A stretch of 64,000 nucleotides of DNA from assembly GCF_030931715.1 (NCBI RefSeq), contig NZ_CP133261.1, positions 3,388,643-3,452,642 of the forward strand, written 5' to 3'. Numbering within the stretch: the first letter of the stretch is position 1; each line of letters opens with the position of its first letter. The DNA comes from Tissierella sp. MB52-C2 (GTDB lineage Bacteria; Bacillota; Clostridia; Tissierellales; Tissierellaceae). The notes beneath the pieces are model-generated. The model had not been told where the DNA came from. It was given only the letters and a program-made list of their open reading frames with translations, and made no database searches. The translations under genes and the position numbers were made by a program. Positions 51,370 to 61,265 of the stretch are shown here, piece after piece.

Positions 51370-51397
51370 GGACGGTTCATTATTAATCGTCCCTACT
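51365..51397. terminator. Terminator between response regulator and ABC exporter genes
   Basis: AGTAGGGACG (51365-51374) pairs with CGTCCCTACT (51388-51397) between convergent genes. Confidence 0.8.
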
Positions 51398-51402
51398 ATC
51401 TA

Positions 51403-53247
51403 TTACACTGCTTCTTCATTATAATACTGAGCTTGTGAATTCCATAATTCATAGTATTTTCCATCTATATCCTTCAATAAACTTTCATGATTTCCCTTTT
51501 GAATTATCGCCCCCTTATGAAATACTGCTATTTCATCACAAAATCTACAGGATGATAATCTATGAGATATATAAAAGGCTGTCTTGGTGCCTACTAATTC
51601 GTTGAACTTAGAATATATTTCAAACTCTGCTATAGGATCTAAAGCTGATGTTGGTTCATCTAATATAATAATAGGTGCATTACGATATAAGGCCCTAGCC
51701 AAAGCTATTTTTTGTGCTTCTCCACCTGAAATCTCTACTCCATCTTCATCAAAATTTTTATATAATGGTGTTTGAACACCCTTTGGCATATTAATTAATC
51801 TTTTTTCTAATCCTGCTTTAATTAAAATGTCTTCCACTTGATTTTCATCATAATCTACAGATGTGGCTACATTCTGTCCTAGAGAGAAGGAAAATAGCTT
51901 AAAATCTTGAAATACTATGGAAAATAAACTTAAATATTCATCATAATCATATTTCCTTATATCTATTCCATTTAAAAGTATTTCTCCTTCGTCTGGGTCA
52001 TAGAGCCTGCACAATAACTTGATAAAAGTAGTTTTTCCTGAGCCATTCATCCCCACTATGGCAAGTCGTTCCCCTATATTTAATTTCATAGAAACATTCT
52101 TTAATACATTATTATTTGTCCCTGGATATTTAAAAGATACGTTTCTAAACTCTATTTCATATTCATCATCATCTCTTTTTTCCACTGGCAATGTTCCCTT
52201 ATATTTCTCTCCCTCTATATTTAAAAAATCCATATATAACTGCAAATATTGATTATTAATCTTTAATCCTACTATAGTCATTAGCACCATACCGCTTCCT
52301 GCCATAAATTGATTTATACTTCCTGTATATTTGACTATATTTCCTATGGTAATGGAACCACTCATAGCTTTTAGCCCCACAAATATATATACTAAACCAG
52401 ATAATAATGATGAAATAAATCCATTTGCCGCACCATATTTAACATTATTGGAAATAATTTCATTTAATATCTGATGTACTCCATTATACATATTTTCAAA
52501 TCCTTTATTAAATAAAGACTTTTGATTATATAGCCTTACACTTTTACCTGAATTATAATCTAAAATTTGATTATAGTAAAAGAAAAACATTCTATTATAG
52601 TCGGTTGTTCTATTAAAAGAATTAAAAAATTTATTTTTTGAACTTTCATTTAACTTTAAGTTGTAAATTGTACATATGACCAATATAACTATAAAGATCA
52701 TATTGAATATTGGGGAACTTATAAACCCAATAGATTCTCCTATATTTGAATTCACTTTAAAAATCTCTATTATCAATATAATACTTGTGAATAGGGTAAC
52801 TAAACCTTTTATCAATTCATCAAAATAATTAACAAATCCATATATTCCTCCACCATTCATATTTTCTGCCTCTGTTATTTTTGTTCTTAGAATATGAGTT
52901 TCTGGGTTTTCCACATGTTGATAATCCATATTTATTATTTTTTCATTCATCCTCATATCTTGATTCTGCAACATTATTCTAACCAATAACTCCTTTAAAT
53001 GTTCAAAACCTGTGGATAAAAGATAAATCATAAGATTCAATCCAATTGTCATACCTACAAGGAAGGTAAGTCTATCTACATCTTGTATTCCCAGTAATTC
53101 ATCTATTATTTTTGAAGACATATAAATATTTATAAAAGGCATTATGGATTTAAAAAATGAATTAGAAATAGTAACTGGAATTACCCAAGGCTGTAGTATA
53201 TGAATTTCCTTTAATCCAAATTTAAGAATCTGTATATCTTTCTTCAC
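51403..53247 (-). CDS. ABC exporter half-transporter B
   Basis: This ~614-aa protein has a six-helix membrane domain and ATPase with Walker A GMNGSGKTT, signature ISGGEAQKIALARALY, Walker B IIILDEP and switch SHRLSS. GTG 53247 is preferred (GGAGG 8 nt upstream). It overlaps the preceding half-transporter gene, and the two probably form a heterodimer. No C39 domain is present. Substrate may be a peptide, lipid or drug. Confidence 0.86.
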   Translation of the reverse strand: MKKDIQILKFGLKEIHILQPWVIPVTISNSFFKSIMPFINIYMSSKIIDELLGIQDVDRLTFLVGMTIGLNLMIYLLSTGFEHLKELLVRIMLQNQDMRMNEKIINMDYQHVENPETHILRTKITEAENMNGGGIYGFVNYFDELIKGLVTLFTSIILIIEIFKVNSNIGESIGFISSPIFNMIFIVILVICTIYNLKLNESSKNKFFNSFNRTTDYNRMFFFYYNQILDYNSGKSVRLYNQKSLFNKGFENMYNGVHQILNEIISNNVKYGAANGFISSLLSGLVYIFVGLKAMSGSITIGNIVKYTGSINQFMAGSGMVLMTIVGLKINNQYLQLYMDFLNIEGEKYKGTLPVEKRDDDEYEIEFRNVSFKYPGTNNNVLKNVSMKLNIGERLAIVGMNGSGKTTFIKLLCRLYDPDEGEILLNGIDIRKYDYDEYLSLFSIVFQDFKLFSFSLGQNVATSVDYDENQVEDILIKAGLEKRLINMPKGVQTPLYKNFDEDGVEISGGEAQKIALARALYRNAPIIILDEPTSALDPIAEFEIYSKFNELVGTKTAFYISHRLSSCRFCDEIAVFHKGAIIQKGNHESLLKDIDGKYYELWNSQAQYYNEEAV

Positions 53248-55072
53248 TTTCCACACCTCCTATATTATCTCTATAGTAATGTGCCTGTATATCGTACATT
53301 TCCTTATAGCTTCCACCTTTATTCATTAGACTATTGTGATTTCCTTCTTCTATTATCTCACCATCTTTAAGAAAAACTATTCTATCACAAAATCTAGTAG
53401 ATGATAACCGATGAGATATAAATATGGAGGTTTTTTCCTTTGTCAGTTCATTGTATTTCTGGTATATTTCATTTTCGGCTATGGGATCTAAAGCTGCTGT
53501 AGGTTCATCTAATATAATAATAGGTCCATCCTTATATAATGCAGCAGCTAAAGCTAGTTTCTGTTTTTCTCCCCCCGATAAATCTATGGCATCATCATAG
53601 ATGGATTTTAGCATTAGAGTCTTTTTACCTTTCTCTAAGGAGTTTATCTTCTCCATTAATCCAGACATATTAAGGACTTTATCCATTTTTTCTCCATCAA
53701 TATTTTCTTCTAATTGAGACGCTATATTTTCTTCTATGGACATTGGAAGTAGATATATATCTTGAAATACTGCAGAAAATAGTTTGTAGTATTCATCCCT
53801 ATTATATAAGGTAGATTTCTTTCCATTTATATATATTTCACCTTTAGTAGGAGTATATAATCCACAGATTAATTTAACTAAAGTGGTTTTTCCTGCACCA
53901 TTTATTCCCACTAAGGCTAATTTCTCTCCCTTTCTTATATGAAGATTAATGTTTTTAATAGTATAGTCTTCTGCTTCTGGATATTTATATGAAATATTTC
54001 TTAGTTCTATATCACAAGGTAATTCGTATTCTTTTGGTAACTCTACTCCAGTACCTCTATTCATCTTATCTTCCATCTCTAAAAATTCTCTTAAATCTAT
54101 AGTCTCTAAATGAACTCTATTTAGTTCATTTATATTTTTTACTATGGCTGATAGCCAAGTGGAAAATCCAGCAATAGCTCCAAAATATAGTACAAAATTA
54201 CCTATACTCATATTTTTATATAATACAGAATGAATTAAAATTCCATAGGCTATGCCATCTCTTAAAAAACCTAATAATCCATCTATAATATTAGCAAGAT
54301 ATTTTCTAGATATATTTTGCTTTTGTAGCTTTATTCTTTTATATAAAAATATATTATACATTTCTTTAAACCATAAAGACATATTATACAACCTTAAATC
54401 CTTAGCAGCTTTAAAATCTCCTGATTTTTCCCTTATATATCTAAGTCTCTTTTCTATTGGTGCTAAATTGGATTTGTTTTTATATTCAAATTTATTTGCG
54501 TAATCTCCCACAAAATAATTAATTAAGGAAGAAATAAAAATTAATAACATAAACAATGGATGTATAGTAAATATTATACTTCCATATAGAATCAGACCTA
54601 CTATATTTGATATTAGTTCTACAGAAACCTTAATTACAAGTTCTGTAGCAGAACTATTGTCGCTAGATGCCATAATCGCCTTCATAAATTTGTTTTGTCC
54701 TTGTGGTCCATCTATATTTTCAAAATCCGTATCAGTTGCCTTATGGATTTGCATTCCAATATACTTAAATCTATAGGGTATTCCTCCAAATAATATTTTC
54801 AAGTATGACCCTTTCAAGATTGTTTCTACTATTATAATACAAACTATTGGTATTCCAATGTTTATTAAAAGTTTAGTTATACCTACATTTTCTACTATGG
54901 AATCTATTAGTACCTTAGGCAAATAGATACTAAGTAATGGTCCAAGGACTAATAAAGGAATCTGCATAATGAAAAACCCAAATAATCCCTTATCCCAATT
55001 CCACATATTTTTAATTAAATACCTTAGATTCTCAAATAAAGAATATTTTTTCTTCAAAATATTTTCTTCCAT
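53222..55072 (-). CDS. ABC exporter half-transporter A
   Basis: The ~616-aa protein has six helices and ATPase with Walker A GINGAGKTT, signature LSGGEKQKLALAAALY, Walker B IIILDEP and SHRLSS. The signature serine and catalytic Glu are present in both halves, so the dimer need not be degenerate. ATG 55072 has GAGGTG 9 nt upstream. It is the first gene of the pair, downstream of the GHKL/LytTR genes. Confidence 0.86.
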   Translation of the reverse strand: MEENILKKKYSLFENLRYLIKNMWNWDKGLFGFFIMQIPLLVLGPLLSIYLPKVLIDSIVENVGITKLLINIGIPIVCIIIVETILKGSYLKILFGGIPYRFKYIGMQIHKATDTDFENIDGPQGQNKFMKAIMASSDNSSATELVIKVSVELISNIVGLILYGSIIFTIHPLFMLLIFISSLINYFVGDYANKFEYKNKSNLAPIEKRLRYIREKSGDFKAAKDLRLYNMSLWFKEMYNIFLYKRIKLQKQNISRKYLANIIDGLLGFLRDGIAYGILIHSVLYKNMSIGNFVLYFGAIAGFSTWLSAIVKNINELNRVHLETIDLREFLEMEDKMNRGTGVELPKEYELPCDIELRNISYKYPEAEDYTIKNINLHIRKGEKLALVGINGAGKTTLVKLICGLYTPTKGEIYINGKKSTLYNRDEYYKLFSAVFQDIYLLPMSIEENIASQLEENIDGEKMDKVLNMSGLMEKINSLEKGKKTLMLKSIYDDAIDLSGGEKQKLALAAALYKDGPIIILDEPTAALDPIAENEIYQKYNELTKEKTSIFISHRLSSTRFCDRIVFLKDGEIIEEGNHNSLMNKGGSYKEMYDIQAHYYRDNIGGVESEERYTDS

Positions 55073-55161
55073 AATCTTCATCACCTCAACTATATCATAG
55101 CATTACATCCATATTTATGTAAAAAAAAGCACCAATGGTTCAATTTATGACACCAATGGTA

Positions 55162-55893
55162 CTATATTGATAAAATTATTTCTGTTGCAAAAACACCTTC
55201 TTCATTTTGTCTATTTATAAATCCATTATATTTTTTTACTATACTATCCACCCTTTTTAAGCCAAACCCATGATTTAGCCCCAGTTTTGTAGTTAGATAT
55301 TCTAAGTTAATTTTCTTTACTTCCCCACCTACAGAGTTAGTTATGGATATATATAATTGTCCTTTCATTTCTCTTATATAGATTCTTATGAATCTTTCAT
55401 CTAAATTCTCCAATTTCATAGTAGCCTCCATAGCATTATCCATTAGATTTCCAATAATCACACAAAGATCCATATCTAAAATCTTTAAATCCTTTGGAAC
55501 TGTTGCTTTAGCATTAATTTTTATATCATTACTAATAGCCATGGATAATTTACTATTTAAAATTGCGTCTACCATTATGTTTCCTGTTTTAACAACTATA
55601 TCTATATTGGTTAAATCCTTATCTAATTCATTTAGATATTTGTCCATATCTTCATATTTTCCTAAGGAGAGATATGCCTTCATCACCTGTATATGATTAT
55701 GGTAATCATGTCTCCATCCTCTCATTTGCTTGTAGATATTTTCCACTTCATTGAAATGTTTTGATACAAGGTCATTTTGATAGTTTCTAATTCTACTATC
55801 TACTAACTTATTGAATAAATATCTACCTAGAAAAAATATAATTCCCATGAATAGAGGAAATCCTACAATAAAAGTTAAAACCTTATTATTCAT
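55162..55893 (-). CDS. GHKL sensor kinase (AgrC/VirS-like, single N-terminal helix)
   Basis: The ~243-aa protein has one membrane helix (residues 5-30), then GWRHDYHNHIQVMKAYL with the phosphoryl His, and an ATPase N-box VIIGNLMDNAMEAT with GFGLKRVDSIV. The multi-helix sensor region of AgrC is missing, so signal input may come from a partner. ATG 55893 overlaps the stop region of the LytTR gene by 8 nt, so both are co-translated. Confidence 0.85.
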   Translation of the reverse strand: MNNKVLTFIVGFPLFMGIIFFLGRYLFNKLVDSRIRNYQNDLVSKHFNEVENIYKQMRGWRHDYHNHIQVMKAYLSLGKYEDMDKYLNELDKDLTNIDIVVKTGNIMVDAILNSKLSMAISNDIKINAKATVPKDLKILDMDLCVIIGNLMDNAMEATMKLENLDERFIRIYIREMKGQLYISITNSVGGEVKKINLEYLTTKLGLNHGFGLKRVDSIVKKYNGFINRQNEEGVFATEIILSI

Positions 55894-56614
55894 CCACTCC
55901 ACCTCTAAAGTATCTAATAAATTCCATATTAACTTTAGAATATAGCCTTCTGCTTACAGGAATAGTATCCTTATTATCTAACTTTATATCTGTTTTTCCT
56001 ATTCTATTTATATGCATTAATCCCACTATATAGGACCTATGGCATCTGATGAAAAGTTTTTCATCTAATTCCTTTTCTATAACACCGATATTTTTGCGAG
56101 TAGTATACTTTTTATCTATTGTATAGATATCTATGGAGTGGGAAAAGGCTTCTATATATATTATATCTTTCTCCTTTATTCGAATAGTTTCTCCTTCTAC
56201 ATCTACAAGGATTATCTTCTCTTCTATATAAATCTTTTTCTTTGCCTTATCTAGACATTCATATAGTTTGGTTTCCACTATGGGTTTAATTAAATAGTTT
56301 ATGGCATCTACTTCATAACCTTCTCCTATATAATCTGGGATAGCTGTAATAAAGATTATGTTTAATAAATTATCTTCTTGTCTTATTTTTTTCGCCAAGT
56401 CTACTCCATTTATTCCCGCCATTTCTATATCTAAAAGGAGTATGTTATATTTTTTATCCATACTCCAACTGAATTCAAAGGATTCACCACTATAAAAGCA
56501 CTCTATATTTATTCTTAGATTGTTTTTATCTGCCCAGTTAATCACATAGGTTTCCAATAATTTTACCTGTATCTTCTCATCATCACAAATTGCTATATTA
56601 ATTATCTCAGACAT
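55886..56614 (-). CDS. LytTR-family response regulator
   Basis: The 242-aa regulator has a receiver domain (AICDDEKIQV, LLLDIEMAGINGVDLAK, INYLIKPI) and a LytTR DNA-binding domain (YIEAFSHSIDIYT, IRCHRSYIVGLMHINRI). Such regulators bind pairs of direct repeats and often control peptides or exporters. GGAGGA precedes the ATG. The downstream kinase and ABC exporter genes are the likely regulon. Confidence 0.88.
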   Translation of the reverse strand: MSEIINIAICDDEKIQVKLLETYVINWADKNNLRINIECFYSGESFEFSWSMDKKYNILLLDIEMAGINGVDLAKKIRQEDNLLNIIFITAIPDYIGEGYEVDAINYLIKPIVETKLYECLDKAKKKIYIEEKIILVDVEGETIRIKEKDIIYIEAFSHSIDIYTIDKKYTTRKNIGVIEKELDEKLFIRCHRSYIVGLMHINRIGKTDIKLDNKDTIPVSRRLYSKVNMEFIRYFRGGVDE

Positions 56615-56673
56615 CTTAGTCCTCCTATGATATAATATTGTAAGATATTATATCATATTTAAATTTGTGAAGA

Positions 56674-57861
56674 CTATTCTTTGCCAAATAATCTTTCAAA
56701 GTATCTCTTAATAATTGTATACCACTTAGCTTTATTTACGTCTTCCTTAATCAAAATATCTGTTTCAAATATTATATTGCCATTCTCTACTACCTTAGCC
56801 TTCCCTATGACAGTATCTTTTTTTATAGGTAATTTTATATTTTCATCTATATCTATATTCACATCTATATTTTCATCATTTCTTATTAATTTTGAAAATT
56901 CTTCTTCAGGGAATATATCTACTTTTGTAATATCTCCTTTGGGAAATTCTAAAGTTTTTAATGTGGTATTCTCATCTAAAAATATTTTATGAGAGTAGTT
57001 ATGAATCCCATATTCTACTAGAATTTTAGACATTATATTTCTTTTTTCAAAATCCTTAGCACCCATTATTATAGCTATAAGTCTTAAATCTTTACTTTCT
57101 GTAGCTTTACCGTCTATGGTAAATGTGGATACATAACTATATCCTGCCTTATTTGTAAAGCCTGTCTTTAAACCATCTACACCTTTTATTTCATTTAATA
57201 GAGGATTAGTATTTAACTCAAAATAATTTCTATCTATATTTTCTATTGCCCTCATTGTAGAAATATCCAATATCTCAGGATATTTGCTAATTATATATTG
57301 GGATAAAAGAAATATTTCCTTTGTGGTCATTTTATTTTGTAAATCTTTTCCTTGTATTGGAAGTCCTGTAGAATTATAAAACTCCCCATGGCTAATACCT
57401 ATCTCTTTTGCTTTTTCATTCATTAACCTTACAAAATTTTCTTCTGTTCCCCCTACATATTTTGCCAATGCATATGCTGCATCATTTCCAGATACAACTA
57501 TAGCTGCATCAATTAATTCCTTTACTGAAAATGCTTCTCCTACATTTACTTTAAAACTAGACCCTTTTATTTTTGTAGTATCTTTATCTATGGTTATAAT
57601 GTCGTCCAAGGAAATATCTCCCTTTGATACTTTATCCATTACTACCAAATAAGACATTAACTTAGATATACTTGCTATTTCTACTACTTCATCTATATTA
57701 TATTGTTCTAATATTTCACCAGTTTCAAAGTCAGCTAAAATATATGACCTTAGATTTTCTTCTAAAATAATAGGAATATATGTATCTATGTTATCTCCAT
57801 AAGATATGGTACTTGTTATTGTAATCATTAAAATTAATAAAATTGATAATAGTCTTTTCAT
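56674..57861 (-). CDS. D-alanyl-D-alanine carboxypeptidase (PBP5/DacF type)
   Basis: The 395-aa protein has a signal peptide, the S11 motifs SxxK (ASISKLMSY), SGN (VVSGNDAAYAL) and KTG (GLKTGFTNKAGYSY), then a C-terminal beta domain and a basic tail (IIKRYFERLFGKE) that could bind the membrane. It trims the terminal D-Ala of peptidoglycan stem peptides. GGAGGGG precedes the ATG. Confidence 0.92.
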   Translation of the reverse strand: MKRLLSILLILMITITSTISYGDNIDTYIPIILEENLRSYILADFETGEILEQYNIDEVVEIASISKLMSYLVVMDKVSKGDISLDDIITIDKDTTKIKGSSFKVNVGEAFSVKELIDAAIVVSGNDAAYALAKYVGGTEENFVRLMNEKAKEIGISHGEFYNSTGLPIQGKDLQNKMTTKEIFLLSQYIISKYPEILDISTMRAIENIDRNYFELNTNPLLNEIKGVDGLKTGFTNKAGYSYVSTFTIDGKATESKDLRLIAIIMGAKDFEKRNIMSKILVEYGIHNYSHKIFLDENTTLKTLEFPKGDITKVDIFPEEEFSKLIRNDENIDVNIDIDENIKLPIKKDTVIGKAKVVENGNIIFETDILIKEDVNKAKWYTIIKRYFERLFGKE

Positions 57862-57949
57862 AAAACCCCTCCATACCTATTGTAACAAAAAAATATCTAT
57901 ATTTATATAATGTATTAGATATTTACTACAAATATTAAATAATGAGAGT

Positions 57950-57970
57950 AAATAAAATAAAGCAGAGAAC
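57950..57970. terminator. Left arm of a terminator hairpin split by an IS element
   Basis: The 21 bases 57950-57970 are the exact reverse complement of 59648-59668. Joined across the IS they form a stem with a 7-nt loop (CTGGTAT) that would end the M1 peptidase transcript. Confidence 0.85.
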
Positions 57971-58042
57971 CTGGTATGTGATATGCTCCCCTTATGGTAG
58001 ACAGATTAAATAAAAAAATCTGATACCAAAGGGGAGTTTTTT

Positions 58043-58720
58043 ATGTCTAAAAGAAGTAAGTATACTAAAGAACAGAAATATGCCATCTTAAAAGGAATAG
58101 AATTTGGTGAGTTGTCTATAGAAGATTATTGTAAAAAATTTAATATTTCTGAATCAACTTATTCAAATTGGAAGTTTTTATACGAAACATACGGAATTGA
58201 ATCTCTGGAAGAAAGTAAAACCTGGAAAAAATATCCCAAAGAATTAAAAGAGAAAGCAGTTTTAGAATACTTAAATGGTTGGGATTCACAAGTAAATATT
58301 TGTAGAAAGTATGCAATATCATCACATTCAACGTTACAGAGATGGATTAAAAGGTATAATAGTCATAACGAATTAAATACTACAAAAGGTAGGGTTGATG
58401 CTGTTATGACTAAAGGTAGAAAGACTAGTCTAGAAGAAAGAATAGAGATCGCTAAATACTGTATAAATCAAAATAAAAATTATCAAGAGACCTCGGAAAC
58501 TTATGAAGTTTCATATCAACAAGTCTATCAGTGGGTTAGAAAGTTTGAAGAACTAGGAGAGGATGGACTTATTGATTGTAGGGGTAAGGCTAAAGTAGAA
58601 TTAAGTTTAGAAGATAAAGAAAAAAATGAATTAAGGAAATTAAAAAAAGAAAATGAAAGATTAAGAATGGAAAATGATTTTCTAAAAAAGTTGCAGGAGC
58701 TAGAAAGGAGGGGGTATTAG
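58043..58720 (+). CDS. IS3-family transposase OrfA (HTH protein)
   Basis: The 225-aa protein has repeated helix-turn-helix units (YTKEQKYAILKGIEFGELSI, KYPKELKEKAVLEYLNG, SLEERIEIAKYCINQNKNY) and a C-terminal leucine-zipper-like helix (LRKLKKENERLRMENDFLKK). This is the long OrfA of the IS150 group. An A6G slippery run at 58682-58688 is well placed for the -1 frameshift that makes the OrfAB transposase. Confidence 0.88.
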   Translation: MSKRSKYTKEQKYAILKGIEFGELSIEDYCKKFNISESTYSNWKFLYETYGIESLEESKTWKKYPKELKEKAVLEYLNGWDSQVNICRKYAISSHSTLQRWIKRYNSHNELNTTKGRVDAVMTKGRKTSLEERIEIAKYCINQNKNYQETSETYEVSYQQVYQWVRKFEELGEDGLIDCRGKAKVELSLEDKEKNELRKLKKENERLRMENDFLKKLQELERRGY

Positions 58721-59600
58721 GCTCATATTTATCCAAGCTTAAATATGAAGCCATAGAACTCCTGAATAAAGAGAATAATTATTCCATAACTTCCTTATGT
58801 CAGATAGCAGATATTTCAAGATCATCCTATTATAAATGGCTTAATACAACGGAAACAAAAATGAGAAAATTAATGACGGTTTGATTAAAGAAATTATCTC
58901 TTTATATGAAGAAGTAGATGGGATCTATGGTTATAGAAGAATTACCATGAATATCAATCGTAAATTAAATAGTAAATATAATCATAAAAGAATATATCGA
59001 CTTATGAAAATATTGGGATTAAAATCAGTAATTAGAGTCAAAAAGAAAAGATATATAAAAGTGTCCGCTGAAGAAATTGCAAAAAACAAATTAAATAGAG
59101 AATTCTCAGCATCTAAATTTAATGAAAAATGGTTATCCGATGTTACAGAATTTAAGTATGGTGTTGGCAAGAAGGCCTATTTAAGTGCCATTTTAGACCT
59201 TTATGATAATAGCATTGTTGCTTATGAAATCGGACATAGAAACAATAATTCATTAGTATTTAGAACATTTGATAAAGCCATTGAATCCAATCCTGGTGCA
59301 AGACCTTTATTTCATAGTGATAGAGGCTACCAATATACCTCATATGGGTTTAGAAAAAGACTGGAGATAAATGGTATGGAGCAAAGTATGTCAAGAGCTG
59401 GTAAATGCATTGATAACGGTCCTATGGAGAATTTTTGGGGGATATTAAAATCAGAAAGATATTATCTTAAAGGGAAATATGATACCTATGAAGAATTGAA
59501 AAATGATATTAAAGGCTACATAAAATTTTATAACAACAAAAGGTTACAAGAAAGATTAAACAGCATGAGTCCACTTGAATACAGAGCTCATGCTGCTTAG
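58714..59600 (+). pseudogene. IS3-family transposase OrfB with a frameshift
   Basis: The integrase core has WLSDVTEF (first Asp), LFHSDRGYQY (second Asp) and DNGPMENFWGILKSE (Glu), so the DDE triad is intact in 58881-59600. The upstream part (SYLSKLKYEAIELLNKENNY) is in another frame that runs into a stop shortly after an A5 run near 58857-58861. One A fewer than the ETKNEKINDGLIKE reading would explain it, so this copy probably makes no full-length transposase. Confidence 0.82.
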
Positions 59601-59662
59601 AATATTTTATTTATTTAAATTGTCTACTTGACAGGGTGCAGTTCAATGTTCTCTGCTTTATT

Positions 59663-61162
59663 TTATTTATTACCTTTTAAATACTCCTTTACTAAAGGTT
59701 CAAAGGATGTATTTGTCACTTCTTCACAGACTTTAATAAAATCTTCAGTTGTTGCTATATGAAATTTATATCTTTCATAGTATTTACTTAATATCTCATA
59801 TAGTACTTCTTCTCCAAAGTCTTCTTTTATTCTATCTATAAACATAGCACCTCTTAGATATACTAGGATAGAGTAATCATCCCATCCTGCAAATTCTTCT
59901 AAAGGTTTATTTACTACTTCATTTCCTATATACTTATATTGAGTTGCGTATTCATATCCTAATTTTATATTTTCATTATAATAATCCTTAGCTTCTCTTT
60001 CTCCCTTAGTTTCATTTACATATATTAATTCTGAATATGTGGCTAAACTTTCATCTAGCCAGGCCTCAGCTACTTGATTGTTTCCCACTAAACCATACCA
60101 CCATTGATGGGCTGTTTCATGGACTATGACTTTTTCCAATATACTTGTTAAATGTCTATAAAAATAATCATTAGATATAAAGACTATACCAGGGTACTCC
60201 ATACCAGAAGGAAATTCTGTATTTACTATGGAATATATGCCATAAGGGTATTTGCCAAAGATTCTATTAAAAGTTAATAAAGATTGCTCTCCTATTTCTA
60301 AGGTCTTATCTATCATATGAGAATTATCATTTACTGAATAAACCTTAACTATTGTATCATCTACTTTCTTTTCCTTAACTACAAAATCTTTACTTGCGAC
60401 CCAAGCAAAATCTCTTATTAGCTTTCCTTCAATATTATATATCTTTTTACCTTTGCTTTCTTTTTCTGATAAGATTTTTCCACTGGAGGCAACTATCATT
60501 TCCTTAGGTACTGTAATAGTTACATCATAATCAGATACCTGACTATAGAAAGGATCTCCTATTTTATAATATGGGTCTAAGTTCCAGCCTTTTTCATCAT
60601 ATACACAGACTATAGGATACCAGTTTCCAAAATTTATTCCCTTATCATGGTATCCAAATCTATCCTTTGTAGTGGGTAATTTCACCTTATATTCTAGATA
60701 GATTTCCGTTGATTCACCTTTTTGTAATGTTTCATTAAGTCTTACATGAAGAATAGTATCTGCATCCTTATCTATATTCCATTCTAAATCCTTATTTTCA
60801 AAACTTACTTTTTCTATATCTATAAAGCCCCCCCTATAATTTAAAGAATCTATATTCTCTCCTAAATTAAATAAAACAGGTGCATCTTCCAAGGTTTTAA
60901 AGGCATTGGGATAAAGGTGGAAATATAGTTCTTCTAAATCTACATCTGTATTATTAGTATAGATAAGAGTCTGTTTTCCAGTATATGTCATGGTTTCAGC
61001 ATCTAATTCTACGTCTATTTTATATTTGTTTATATTTGATTCATCTACTCCATTTGAGTTTTTAATGACTATTGTATCTGGGTTTAATTGCTGACTTTCT
61101 AGTCTACATCCTGATGATAATATAAACATTACAATTATAATGAATAGTCTAAATTTTTTCAT
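59663..61162 (-). CDS. M1-family metallopeptidase lipoprotein
   Basis: The 499-aa protein has a lipoprotein signal (MKKFRLFIIIVMFILSSG then Cys). The aminopeptidase-N-like catalytic domain carries HETAHQWWYG and, 18 residues on, EAWLDESLATY for the third zinc ligand, plus the exopeptidase-type FPSGMEYPG motif. It acts outside the membrane, probably on short peptides. ATG 61162 is preferred (GGAGGG 6 nt upstream) over the longer frame to 61210. Its terminator has been split by the IS. Confidence 0.9.
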   Translation of the reverse strand: MKKFRLFIIIVMFILSSGCRLESQQLNPDTIVIKNSNGVDESNINKYKIDVELDAETMTYTGKQTLIYTNNTDVDLEELYFHLYPNAFKTLEDAPVLFNLGENIDSLNYRGGFIDIEKVSFENKDLEWNIDKDADTILHVRLNETLQKGESTEIYLEYKVKLPTTKDRFGYHDKGINFGNWYPIVCVYDEKGWNLDPYYKIGDPFYSQVSDYDVTITVPKEMIVASSGKILSEKESKGKKIYNIEGKLIRDFAWVASKDFVVKEKKVDDTIVKVYSVNDNSHMIDKTLEIGEQSLLTFNRIFGKYPYGIYSIVNTEFPSGMEYPGIVFISNDYFYRHLTSILEKVIVHETAHQWWYGLVGNNQVAEAWLDESLATYSELIYVNETKGEREAKDYYNENIKLGYEYATQYKYIGNEVVNKPLEEFAGWDDYSILVYLRGAMFIDRIKEDFGEEVLYEILSKYYERYKFHIATTEDFIKVCEEVTNTSFEPLVKEYLKGNK

Positions 61163-61230
61163 AATATCCCTCCATATATTAATATTACCTATATATAGAA
61201 AATTTATCAATGAAAACTTTTGATATAATT

Positions 61231-61264
61231 AAAAAACCTAGGATTATATAACCCTAGGTTTTTT
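61231..61264 (-). terminator. Terminator of the DUF1002 gene
   Basis: AAAAAACCTAGG (61231-61242) pairs with CCTAGGTTTTTT (61253-61264). Confidence 0.9.
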
Positions 61265-61265
61265 A

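Larger units (their letters stand above)
57979..59645 (+). mobile_element. IS3-family insertion sequence (IS150-like)
   Basis: About 1667 bp bounded by imperfect 25-bp inverted repeats, 17 of 25 matching (left TGATATGCTCCCC..., right complement TGAACTGCACCC...), flanked by a 3-bp ATG duplication (57976-57978 and 59646-59648). It carries orfA and a DDE-transposase orfB. The orfB frame is broken once. Confidence 0.88.
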
